Of a stretch of 64,000 bases of DNA, positions 19,348 to 30,894 are shown piece after piece (position 1 is the stretch's first letter; each line of letters begins with the position of its first letter). The position numbers and the translations under genes were made by a program. The notes beneath the pieces are model-generated. The model did no database searches. It was not told the origin of the DNA and was given only the letters and a program-made list of their open reading frames with translations. The DNA comes from Corallium rubrum (lineage: Eukaryota; Cnidaria; Anthozoa; Scleralcyonacea; Coralliidae): NCBI GenBank assembly GCA_964035015.1, contig CAXIUP010000120.1:1630001-1694000 (forward strand), in the 5' to 3' direction.

Positions 19348-22102
19348 ACCTTTGTTTCGAGTTATCCAATCAAATGCCCTATACTAAACAACCTAAAATT
19401 GACCACGCGTGGCGCGTGAGGGCGTGAAGCCCAAGATTATGAGTGAGTATTAAAAGGATGAACGAAACACCAAAGAAATTATCGCATCGAGATGACTCTT
19501 GTCTTATTTGTAAGAAAACATTTCCCGCTTCGAAAGATAAAATCAGGGTATTTGGGAAAAGTAACGTGGACATTTCTTCGTTAATTTTCCGTGCAGTAAA
19601 AGTGGATCTGTCTGGCTATGTGGAGTGCGAAACGCTGACAATCTGTCGCACGAACTGCTATAAGCGACTGGTATGATACAAAAATGCGCTGGGAAAAGTG
19701 GATGAAATCGAATATGAAATCAAACGAGACTTTAATATTATGGTCCCAATTTGAGTTAAAAGAATGGCTAAAGAATTGGAATCAATCACAGCGCCGAAAG
19801 CCAAAAAGAGTTTAATGTTTACTAGTAAATTTCCGAACATTGCAACAACTACCAGTGAAGATGGAAGAACCAGTGCAGCCATCGCTCCAATTACCACGCC
19901 AATGCCATCTATCAGTTGTGTGCCGCAGATAATTTTTGGTTGTGTTAGTCCTGTACCCTTTCTACAAAAACCTCAAAAGGTTGTTCAAAAAGCCTTCGGA
20001 GGTAACGCCAGTCAAATGTTGACCTCTATGCCGTTCACTGAGAAAACTGAAACTCACCTTCATCAGCCGTTCGAACAGAGCGCTTCAGAATCTTCGAAAA
20101 AAGAAACTAAAGTCCATCTTACGGTCGAATATCCTAGCAAAACAATTAGGAAAGAACTGACAAAAAACTTTGCGGTCGTCGGCAAAGCGATTGTGCACGG
20201 CTCTTGTCAGAGAATTGTGAGAGCGATGTTAAAGGATGGCATGCTAAGAAAATGTATTCTTGAAAAAGTTCTGCAGCTTTTGACTTTACAAGTAAATGGC
20301 TTGTGTTCACGGCGAGAGCCTTCTATGCTGCGAGGCAAAACAAAGGCCGAGATGATAAATTTCGAATTTGAGTGGAAAGAAAAAGCCCCTCTCTTCTATG
20401 CGTTTTTGTTGACGGTCGCTTCTTCAAAGAGGGATAATAAAGAGTGGTTTCCTAGTATAGCAGTGGCTGGGTCAATCCTACTCACACAACGCAGTTCGCA
20501 TATGAACGGCTGTGCCACGATTCTTGGGATTCTCCTTAAGTCTCGATCCCTGGAGGTAAGGTTATTTTTATATAATTACTTAGCGTGCTGCGTATGTACA
20601 AGAAAAATCGTGTAGCATGAACAGCAATCAGGTTTCAAATAGAGTGTTTAGCACTGACGGTACGTTACAAAAATGAGGATGTCAATTAAGATATTTTGCT
20701 GAAATCAAAACACGATTCCTGTTGATTTAAGATCCAGCTTTAGAAGACGCAGAAACAATAATATTGTCACAATATGTCAATAGACTTTTTGTGTTCTTTG
20801 ACATGAGTCATAGAACATAATATTGTACTTTCAACAGGAAACATAATTGCTGTCAAATCTCAGCGACTTTTACTTTAGCGGAGATTACATATATTAAAAA
20901 AAATTACTAGTGTTTCAAATACGCAATTCTCATGTTGCAATTATATACTATTGTTCTGAAATCGACACAGAGAGATCAGGTTACAGCTAAACTACCTCAT
21001 CTGTCAGTGGCTTATACTTTAAATTCACATGATTGCAGTTATAATTAAATATCTTGCAAATTTGGAAAACCTTTGCCTGAAAAAACAGGCGCGTGTTTCA
21101 AGCAAAACTTCGATGTATATGATATGCAATTTTTCCGAGGTGAATACGCGTCTCCATCTATGGAGTATTGAACAAAGAATATAAAATTACAAAAGACGGC
21201 ACTGTTTTGTGTTTACTTTTCATATGGACATAGACGAGTTCACAGCCTAAAATTTAGAAAATCTCAATATGAACATAGGGGAATTTAAAATATATCATGC
21301 AAAATTTCTAGGCAACAATAAAGTTTAAATTTGTGAGATTATTTCTACATAATTACGGCTGTCATCCAATTGAGACAATTTAGGATTATATTTTTATCAG
21401 GCAACACTGGATCGCCTTGCTAAACTAAAGGTCACTTGTTCTGCTGAAAAGTTACGCGGAAAGTTGGATTTACTTGGGGAAAATCATGACCAAGCAGTTT
21501 TGGATGTAAAAAAGAAGATATCAGTAGATTAGCAAAGTGTGGCACAAAAGGAAGCAAGAGTCTCAATGCTTTCAGAAAGATGTAATACAGATGCACATAT
21601 TTGCACTGAAATGTGTCCTAAAGAAAAGGAGAATGCGGAAAGAGATTTAAGGCAAGCGAGATTGAATGTGCATGCTGGTTTTGCGGTCATCTTTGACAAT
21701 ATCGATGGTAAATTGAATCGAAGGCATATGACAAGAGACAACCAGAATTTTGACTACCACTGGGCTAATCATAAAGTTGTTATGAACAAGGTGTCAGGTA
21801 ACAAACTTGACAAATCACCGAGGAAAGTCCTTGATATACCCAACATCACACTCCTTCCTACTGTGCAAGATCAGAAGCACCAACGACACAACTATATCGT
21901 GCTGGTGGCCAGAATGCTTGTGAAACATTTAGATTGTTTTTCAGCATTTAAGGGGGTGTGTCTCTCATATTCCTCATAAATATTCCAAAATAATGGCTGA
22001 AAAATCTGAATCTGTAAGTATATACCATACATATACTGGTATGCAGTATGCTAATTTTACTTCATGTGTCAATGATTATGAAATTCTGAGATCACATACA
22101 GC

Positions 22103-22461
22103 CAGGGGTGTAGGAACAGGGGGGCCGGGGGGGCACAGCTCCCCCAATATTTTATAAGGGGGGTGGAATAGCTTTCACCCCCCAAAAAAAATTGAATTTA
22201 AAAAAAATTGCAGCCAAATATTTGAACTCGAAACTAGAAGTATTTGAAATCGTATATATATTAATTAATGTTTAATTAATATTGTATATAATTAATATAT
22301 ATTTAATTGTATATATATTAAGAATTAATGAAAGGGCCTAACGAAAGAGGTAGAGCTAGAAGACTCTGAAAATGCCATTTCCGATGATCTAGAGACTCAA
22401 AATTTTCAAAATTTTCGTGGGAGTCAGCCCTCCTAAGTTTATCAAGCTTCCTACAGCCCTG
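22103..22461. mobile_element. hAT-type MITE, 359 bp, in an intron of DUF6589 copy A
   Basis: Ends are caggggtgtaggaa and ttcctacagccctg (inverted). A perfect 8-bp target duplication, catacagc, lies at 22095-22102 and 22462-22469. The interior is AT-rich with a G/C-rich subterminal motif (ggggggccgggggggcac). It lacks coding sequence, so it must have moved with an enzyme made elsewhere. Confidence 0.88.
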
Positions 22462-23321
22462 CATACAGCTTCTGTCATTTTGTGTGTACTGTTAAAGTAC
22501 AATGTGCAGTTGCAGTACCACTTATATCTATTTGGTTTATAGGTATACAAGGAAAGGAGCAAATTCACTTAGATAAAACCCTGCATTCCTAAAGGCTTTT
22601 GCCGGTTGAGGCGGGCATAGGTTGACACTTAAAATATAACAAATTATTGTGACCCCAAGCCATTTTTGTGACAAAAGAGAGCTAGTCATGATTCTTCTTA
22701 ATTCTTTGAAAATTTGCATGATGGTAACAATTCATTACTGTATTTTAAAAAATGTAAATCATTAAAACACAACTTAAAAATCTGTTGCTAAGCTTTCAAC
22801 CTGTTGACTCAGGAATTTCATTGATGGCATTGGATCTGATGAAGACTTGAGTAATAGTAAACAGGTTGAAAGTGCATCAATAAATTGCTAAGTTAAGCCG
22901 AGTAAAGGTAATCACCAGGCATTCTGCAAAGAGTTTTTACATACTGAATTACATGAAGTACCCAGCAAGATGGCAAAAAGCTTAACACAAGTCAGTAACA
23001 TCTATTTGAATTTTTATTTCAGCTACCCATGGGTGTTTTGTTCAAAAATGAAAACATGACTGAAGATATTATTGAGATCTTAAAAAAATTCCAGTCATAC
23101 TTTCCAGCTACAACTGTTAATGGCATAAAGAAGTTCACCAATCAACTTTGTGCTGGAGACCAGTTATCTATTGAGAGAGCAGTCAACTCCATCCATTCAG
23201 TGTCAAATGGCCACACAGCAGAAGACAGATTGGAAGGTTTCAATATGCAACTTGGTGACTGGCAGGTACAGTAATTTTATCCAGCAATTCTTAGATTTAA
23301 ACCAATCATGCATGTTATTTA

Positions 23322-23724
23322 GGGCCTGTTTACATGAAGCAGATTCACAGTCGAATCAGATCTGAAAAACACAAGTTAAGTCAATTGGGCACATGTTTAC
23401 ATGGAGAATCCAACGTTTAGAACACTATTTTTGGTTTTGAAACCCTATTTTCTGTGCTTTCATCAATGTCCACCATGTTGTACAACATGCACCAATATCA
23501 TGCATGTTTATCAAGTCATTTTCAAGTGAACCGTGTTTACATGAATTAGATTGGAAATATTAATCCAAGCAGCTCAAGTCAATCCACACGACTTTGTGGA
23601 TTGACTTCAGCCATTTGTTTTGATAAGATCAAAAAGCTTCAATTTTCTTCATGCAAACACAACAAGGAGAAACAACATGCAAGTTTTGACTTGGACGTTC
23701 AATCCACTTCATGTAAACAGGGCC
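23322..23724. mobile_element. PIF/Harbinger-type MITE, 403 bp, in an intron of DUF6589 copy A
   Basis: Terminal inverted repeats gggcctgtttacatgaag and cttcatgtaaacagggcc, flanked by TTA on both sides (3-bp duplication, as this superfamily makes). The interior has subterminal near-repeats of the ends (catgtttacatggagaatcc, gtttacatgaattag). Non-coding. Confidence 0.82.
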
Positions 23725-25997
23725 TTACAATAGGTCTTATGAATGAATACACAAATTATTATTTATCTAATAAAACTATCGTAGCAATCAAGATGCATTG
23801 AGCATTCACACCAACACATAAACGTTTCAGAGACGACCATAATTATAGGAAGAGCATTACACCACATGTGTGCATAAGATACACACTGTACAGTACAAAT
23901 GGGTATTTGCAAGATTTGCAAGTCATGCAATATATGGGAGAGCCAAATACAGTAAAGTAAAATACACACAAGTAACATATACAGTCATACTGTACATGTA
24001 TTTAACTGTCTAATAAGTTATTATCTCACCCAATAAAAAGTTACCTTTTACTGCCTTTTGTGCATACAGTGTTCTCAAATTACTGTAAACACTTTAAACG
24101 CTTTTAGTCAGGAAGTTCATCTGATGATGATTTCACTATGATGTCTGACAGAAATGTTATCAACCGGCGGAATGTAAGAGAAGATCCCAATGGTGCTTAC
24201 AGAGCAGATAGGGACTTCCTAATTCTTGAGGTGGCAGCTCGTGTAGTATCTGCAGCTTATCAAGTGCTTGGTTTAACCAGTGATACTGATCAACCCAAGC
24301 ATTTTCCTATACCCGATGACATCACCAGTAAGAACAACTTGATGAAACTGCAGTTTCTTCACAATGCTGCTGCAAAAATCGTTGATGAACTAGTTGTGAA
24401 TGAGAAAATGATGGATTCCAGTCTTGAAACCATGATTTCTGTACAAGAGAGACAAGAAATACATGTCATCAATCAGATGTAACTCAACAAAGATGGACGC
24501 TTTCCTTTTCGATTCCCTGGCTGTTCGAAGTCATATAAGCACAATGGTATTAGTCGGCAGAAACATGAACAAAGCCACAATCCACCAGTACATGTAGATA
24601 CACCTGACATTCCCAGCACCCCTCCATCAACAACTCCACCTTCTAGTTTTAAAGATGTTGATGACATGTTTAATTACAACACTGCACTTCTTGCTGAGGG
24701 TCTGTTCTTTTTAAACTTCCTGGACTCAGTTTCAGAAGGCGATGGGGAAAGGATCATCAGACAATACAAGTAGCTAATGCTATTGTGCAAGGCTGATGGT
24801 TCTCACAGTACTAAATATGCCCTTGAATGTCTCTACCAGTTACTCACTGTCAATGGGGCAGTGAGTCAAAGTGAAGCTGAAGTTTTCACATGGAACAGAT
24901 CTGTGAATAATCATGGAGGTGCAGGAATGAACATTCCTTTTGACTTAGAAGTAGAACACAGCAATAACTACATTAAACAAGGCATTGGTAATCTAGGTGT
25001 CAATGTAACTGAAAGTGCTGTGACAAGAATTGCCAGGGCGGCGAAATCGGCAAGAGAAATCATTGGTAAGGTTGACAGAAGCCTTCACCGTGCTATTCGA
25101 TCAGGTAAACATACAGAACACTTCCCAAAAGCAGACTTCGATGTAATTGTCAAAAAGTTGGTTGACAAGCATGTTTTCAAGCATCAAGAGGAACGCCACT
25201 ACAGACAGTATCACAATTTCCAGAGAGATCCATTTATGGAACTAGATACGTCTCAAATGTATAAGTGGATAAATGACCACAAGGTAAAATTAGCATCAGG
25301 TACAAAAGCTAGATAGGCTACAGTGTTGACTTTATGAACTTTATCTTATAATTATTGTAAGTTGATATTTATAGTTATTAATGTATATAATTTAATGTAA
25401 ATATCTATGTTTAATTCAGAGGCCACTGACGGTATTAATAATATAATTCTATTGAATATGTATAATGTACATCTAAAATTTGTATATACTGTATATAGAT
25501 TACGGTTACTATAAAATTTCTTAATATAATGTATATGTAATTATACATGTAGCAAGACAGGCTGCATGTACTTACATCTCCAGTATTTTAATACAGTTGT
25601 ACGTTGTTCACACTGCCCATCGAAAGTAAACATGTCCTAATTTAAGCCAAAGTTAGTCATGTACCCTTTCTACCAAAACCTCAAAAGGTTGTTCAAAAAG
25701 CCTTCGGAGGTAACGCCAGTCAAATGTTGACCTCCACGCCGTTCACTGAGAAAACTGAAACTCACCTTCATCAGCCGTGCGAACAGAGCGCTTCAGAATC
25801 TTCGAAAAAAGAAACTAAAGTCCATCTTACGGTCGAATATCCTAGCAAAACAATTAGGAAAGAACTCAGGGGCGGATTTAGCGTTAGTCAAATAAGTCAG
25901 ATGACTAACGTGAAAATTGTTAAGCGAAAATTGTATTTTATATTATATTTATGCTTAAAAGTGAAGTGAAGTAACATTACGTAACGTTACGTGTTGC

Positions 25998-26217
25998 AGG
26001 ATTTAGGCCGATTTAGGCATTCTCATTGGGCCAAAACAGTCAAAACGCGAGCGCTGAGTGGTTTAGATTTTGCAGGATTCAGGCCGATTCTTGCAGGATT
26101 TAGGCCGATTTAGCCATTCTCATTGGTCCAAAACAGCCAAAACTCGAGCGCTGACTGGTTTAGATTTTTGCAGGATTTAGGCCGATTTAGCCATTGTGAT
26201 TGGCCAAAACGAGGCGA
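25998..26217. repeat. Tandem repeats with CCAAT boxes, promoter-like
   Basis: Two full copies and part of a third of a unit beginning tgcaggatttaggccgattt and including ctcattggNccaaaacagNc and gcgagcgctga. Each unit has an inverted CCAAT (ATTGG), and another lies at 26229 (ctgattggttgattg). They lie just upstream of the ATG at 26332. Confidence 0.65.
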
Positions 26218-26331
26218 ATCATTGAATCTGATTGGTTGATTGCTTTGCCGAAAATATGCTGTACCGGAAGCTTGCAAAATGCGGTCTGCAAGTCTTCGTT
26301 CAGTCTAAATCTAATTCTGTTCGATCGATTC

Positions 26332-26570
26332 ATGGCTTCTACAAACTTGTTAGATCGTGCGTTGTGTGCTTTAAAAAGCAACGATGATGTCCCTTTGCGG
26401 CAAATGTATGTTGATTTGTCTGCGAGAATCAGTGCTTGTCGAGTACTGACGGCGGGAGAGCATTTCCCCAAGATTGGGAAGGCATTTATATACCGAGATA
26501 TCGGTGCTAAGACGGCCTATTTACCACAGCACATGAAGGCGGACAAGAGCAAGCCATATGTCGCTCTAAG
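26332..26570 (+). CDS. Possible first coding exon carried inside the hAT-like element
   Basis: An open frame starts MASTNLLDRALCALKSNDD and ends VALR directly before a strong donor, GTAAGC, at 26571. 79 codons; helical, no known motif. Codon use and evenness look like real coding sequence, and CCAAT-rich repeats sit upstream. I find no convincing partner exon downstream in the element. It may be a captured host exon or the first exon of the element's own lost gene. Confidence 0.4.
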
Positions 26571-26599
26571 GTAAGCTTATAGGCACAGTAGTTTATCAA

Positions 26600-27770
26600 T
26601 ATGCATTCAATAATATATTGATGTTAGTCTGTTGTCATGTTACTTCCCTAACCTTTGTTGATATTCGTTCCATATTAGCATAATCTGCGTTGAGCACACA
26701 GGTATAACCAACGCTATTATCATGCTTCATGTAGTACTATAAACACTACTTAGTAGTGTTTCAATTCTAGATACTCACTATGTCATAATCACGATGCAGA
26801 GTCAGATTGCCTTTCCACAGTACAGTTTTCATAATACATTATTCCTCAGTTCATATTACGAATCAGTTAATTGTCTATACAGTATATAACATATTATAAG
26901 TAACAACATATAACTTTTAAATATATAAGTAATAAGTTCTGGGGAAACAGATTGAAAGCTAGCAATAAAAATCTACTTGACGTTCCTACAAATTTCCATG
27001 TATTATCGTTATCCATCAAGTAACATTCTTCTCACATGTGGCTAAGATGAAATTTTAGTCTGATAATTGCACTGGACAGGAATTGAACTTGGGTTTGGGT
27101 GCTGGTGCCTGAAAACCAGACAGCTCATAGTAACATGGGTTAGTAGGGGGATGGGTAGTGGTGTAGTAGATGGGGGTTAGAATGACCAGGATGATGTAGA
27201 GAGTTGAGCTCCTCTATGTCGATGAAATGGCCCATTATGGTCATTAACAAAAGCTTCTCCTGACTCCTAACCAGACATTGTCTGCTTGGATTGAGGTGTA
27301 AAAGGCAAGTATCAGGTGTCTGAAAACCAGACAGCTCTAGGTAGGTGGGGCTCAACAGCTATGGAAGGCAGCCCACCTAAGAGAAGGAAAACTCTGATTT
27401 CAAACCCCTTGCTCTGGGTTACAGAACAATAAATTCAGTTAGACCTTCACTTGTGTGTTGGTTGGGCTGTCCAGGTGTTTCCTTGGCATGCTGATGAACT
27501 TATCTGAGTGAAACAGACAACTTTTTCATATAAGAATGTGACCACATATCTCTCTACTGTTTATTGGACTTCCCCACCCCCATTCCTGGAGAAATTTAGT
27601 CACACACACTTGCAAACTGTCACAAGGGTTCTAAGACAACAAGAAAATATCAAAGTCCAATTTGGACAAATTTGAAAATGATAAAATGTCCCATTAAAAA
27701 CATGTTTTAAAACATTTAAAATTTTGCTCAAAGTGCTGTCAGAATGCAGGAAATGCCATTTCAGAGATCC
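26600..27770. other. Non-coding interior of the hAT-like element
   Basis: No supported ORF. The phrase ctgaaaaccagacagctc occurs twice (27108-27126 and 27320-27338), marking an internal duplication of about 210 bases. Confidence 0.4.
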
Positions 27771-30399
27771 AAATTTTAAAAATTTCCGGGGGGGAATGCC
27801 CCAGGACCCCCCTAGAAATCTAAGTTGACTAAGGTATCAAAATTCCTAGATCTGCCCATGGAACTGACAAAAAACTTTGTGGTCGTCGGAAAAGCGATTG
27901 TGCACGGCTCTTGTCAGAGAATTGCGAGAGCGATGTTAAAGGATGGCATGCTAAAAAAATGTATTCTTGAAAAAAGTTCTGCAGCTTTTGACTTTACAAG
28001 TAAATGGCTTGTGTTCACGGCGAGAGCCTTCTATGCTGCGAGGCAAAACAAAGGCCGAGATGATAAATTTCGAATTTGAAAATCTATGCTTCGAGTGGAA
28101 AGAAAAAGCCCCTCTCTTCTATGCGTTTTTGATGATGGTCGCTTCTTCAAAGAGGGATAATAAAGAGTGGTTTCCTAGTATAGCAGTGGCTGGGTCAATC
28201 CTACTCACACAACGCAGTTCGCATATGAACGGCTGTGCCACGATTCTTGGGATTCTCCTTAAGTCTCGATCCCTGGAGGTAAGGTTATTTTTATATAATT
28301 ACTTCGCGTGCTGCGTATGTGTACAAGAAAAATCGTGTAGCATGACCAGCAATCAGGTTTCAAATAGAGTGTTCAGAACTGACGGTACATTACAAAAATG
28401 AGGATGTCAATTAAGATATTTTTGCTGAAATGAAAACACGATTCCTGTTGATTTAAGATCCAGCTTTAGAAGACGCAGAAACAATAATATTGCCACAATA
28501 TGTCAATAGACTTTTTGTGTGCATAATATATGGGAGAGCCAAATACAGTAAAGTAAAATACACACAAGTAACATATACAGTCATACTGTACATGTATTTA
28601 ACTGTCTAATAAGTTATTATCTCACCCAATAAAAAGTTACCTTTTACTGCTTTTTGTGCATACTGTATTCTCAAATTACTGTAAACACTTTCAAAAGTTG
28701 ACAGAGAAATGTGTTTCAAACATGATATTTTTAGTCCAACTTTCCAAATCTCATGGTAGTGTAATTTTATATACAATATTAAATTATCACTCTAAAATGA
28801 TTTTGTTTGTACATTACCACTATAGCTGTTGTTCCGACGCTTTTACTCAGGAAGTTCATCTGATGATGATTGCTATGATGTCTGACAGAAATGTTATCAA
28901 CCGGCGGAATGTAAGAGAAGATCCCAATGGTGTTTACAGAGCAGATAGGGACTTCCTAATTCTTGAGGTGGCAGCTCGTGTAATATCTGCAGCTTATCAA
29001 GTGCTTGGTTTAACCAGTGATACTGATCAACCCAAGCATTTTCCTATACCCGATGACATCACCAGTAAGAACAACTTGATAAAACTGCAGTTTCTTCACA
29101 ATGCTGCTGCAAAAATCGTTGATGAACTAGTTGTGAATGAGAAAATGATGGGTTCCGGTCTTGAAACCATGATTTCTGTACAAGAGAGACAAGAAATACA
29201 TGTCATCAATCAGATGAAACTCAACAAAGATGGACGCTTTCCTTTTCGATTCCCTGGCTGTTCGAAGTCATATAAGCACAATGGTATTAGTCGGCAGAAA
29301 CATGAACAAAGCCACAATCCACCAGTACATGTAGATACACCTGACATTCCCAGCACCCCTCCATCAACAACTCCACCTTCTAGTTTTAAAGATGTTGATG
29401 ACATGTTTAATTACAACACTGCACTTCTTGCTGAAGGTCTGTTCTTTTTAAATTTCTTGGACTCAGTTTCAGAAGGTGATGGGGAAAGGATCATCAGACA
29501 ATACAAGTACCTAATGCTATTGTGCAAGGCTGATGGTTCTCACAGTACTAAATATGTCCTTGAATGTCTCTACCAGTTACTCACTGTCAATGGAGCAATG
29601 AGTCAAAGTGAAGCTGACGTTTTCACATGGAACAGGTCTGTGAATAATCATGGAGGTGCAGGAATGAACATTCCTTTTGACTTAGAAGTAGAACACAGCA
29701 ATAACTACATTAAACAAGGCATTGGTAATCTAGGTGTCAATGTAACTGAAAGTGCTGTGACAAGAATTGCCAGGGCGGCGAAATCGGCAAGAGAAATCAT
29801 TGGTAAGGTTGACAGAAGCCTTCACCGTGCTATTTGGTCAGGTAAACATACAGAACACTTCCCAACAGCAGACTTCGATGTAATTGTCAAAAGGTTGGTT
29901 GACAAGCATGTTTTCAAGCATCAAGAGGGATGCCACTACAGACAATATCACAATTTCCAGAGAGATCCACTTATGGAACTATATACGTCTCAAATGTATA
30001 AGTGGATAAATGACCACAAGGTAAAATTAGCATCAGGTACAAAAGCTAGATAGGCTACAGTGTTGACTTTATGAACTTTATCTTATAATTATTGTAAGTT
30101 GATATTTATAGTTATTAATGCATATAATTTAATGTAAATATCTATGTTTAATTCAGAGGCCACTGACGGTATTAATAATAATATAATTCTATTGAACATG
30201 TATAATGTACATCTAAAATTTGTATACACTGTATATAGATTACTGATACTATAAAATTTCTTAATATGTTGTATATGTAATATATACATGTAGCAAGACA
30301 GGCTGCATGTACTTACATCTCCAGTATTTTAATACAGTTGTACGTTGTTCACACTGCCCATCGAAAGTAAACATGTCCTAATTTAAGCCAAAGTTAACT

Positions 30400-30894
30400 G
30401 TTTGAAAATTGACACCATGGGATTGGTGAGATGGGATTGGTGAAATGTGATTGGAAACGGCACATTTATATATGTATTGGATGAAAACATGATACGTTTC
30501 TAAGGTAAACATTTAACTTTGACTTGAGTTAGAACATGTTTTGATGGGTGGGTTTTTCCACTTAGATACAAACAATTGATTCAGTAAATTATTATCTTTT
30601 GTCTATTGGATGTGGTCAATGTTCATATTATCAATTTACATATCAAGGCTTTATTACCCTAAGGCAAATGAAACCGATAATCATTCCAGCAAAATATGTA
30701 AAGGATGAAAAGTATGTGGGTGTTTTAATAAAGATTCACTGACACCTATGTTGTTAACAAAAGCAAACTGAAAAATTCTAACAAAACACAAATCTTACAA
30801 TTTACTTCCAGTTTCACATTTTTAGGATATCAACAGTGAACTTTTCTGAGTATCATTATATCAAAAAATGTATAGTATCTAAGAACCATTACCT
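30400..30894. other. Gap between DUF6589 copy B and helicase copy L
   Basis: AT-rich. At 30418-30482 four ATTGG words occur close together (gggattggtg, gggattggtg, gtgattggaaac, gtattggatg). No ORF supported. Confidence 0.35.

Larger units (their letters stand above)
19457..25315 (+). pseudogene. DUF6589-family gene, copy A, four exons, broken
   Basis: Exon 1 (to 20555) has a Cys motif (CLICKKTF...TICRTNCYKRL) and the block NFEFEWKEKAPLFYAFLLTV. Exon 2 (21401-22013) has DNIDGKLNRRHMTRDNQNFD, LLPTVQDQKHQRHNYIVLVA and LDCFSAFK. Exon 3 (23023-23265) has LPMGVLFKNENMTEDIIE and GDQLSIERA. Exon 4 (24108-25315) has DFLILEVAARVVSAAYQVLG and a late block, NNHGGAGMNIPFDLEVEHSN. Splice signals (GTAAG, TTTCAG) fit all junctions. 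Stops: TGA in exon 1 near 19674 and again after VPI; TAG after KKISVD in exon 2; a one-base shift near 21960; TAA 24480-24482; TAG 24771-24773. A 15-base deletion removes residues before EWKEKAP. The family is thought to derive from a transposon; biochemical role unknown. Confidence 0.8.
25867..27860. mobile_element. hAT-like insertion (about 2 kb) in exon 1 of DUF6589 copy B
   Basis: Copy A is continuous where copy B is interrupted, so the limits are clear. The ends are caggggcggattta and the complement of tagatctgcccatg (11 of 14 match), typical of hAT ends. The flanking bases gaact are repeated on both sides (25862-25866, 27861-27865); an 8-bp duplication, if it existed, has decayed. Near the right end is a hAT-like run, ggggggaatgccccaggacccccc. 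There is no transposase ORF; instead it holds tandem repeats and a possible exon (next entries). Confidence 0.75.
25660..30053 (+). pseudogene. DUF6589-family gene, copy B, truncated but with a long open last exon
   Basis: The first-exon fragment (25660-25866) resumes at 27861 after an insertion and runs to a GTAAGG donor near 28280. A one-base change (a longer A-run near 27970) shifts it. The middle DUF6589 exons are deleted. The last exon is open for 465 codons (28656-30053). The part that matches copy A starts near 28850: MMSDRNVINRRNVREDPNG, a finger-like RFPGCSKSYKHNG...HEQSH lacking its first Cys, then WNRSVNNHGGAGMNIPFDLE. It has Lys and Tyr codons where copy A has TAA and TAG. Its acceptor is lost (cttttag in A, cttttac in B), so splicing to an upstream exon is doubtful. 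Confidence 0.75.
25655..30400 (+). repeat. Tandem duplicate of the DUF6589 locus (copy B)
   Basis: The 3' flank of copy A (aatttaagccaaagttagtc at about 25640-25658) runs straight into sequence that matches copy A from about 19948 (gtaccctttctac). The copy ends near 30396, at the same point of the 3' flank (aatttaagccaaagtta). The shared word gttagtc at the join suggests duplication through short homology. Relative to A, copy B lacks about 3.1 kb (A 20,794-23,925, with exons 2 and 3) and carries a 2 kb insertion. Confidence 0.85.

Noticed and set aside
27140..27355. Minus ORF in the hAT-like interior
   Set aside because: Low-complexity Leu/Ser/His reading over an internal duplication.
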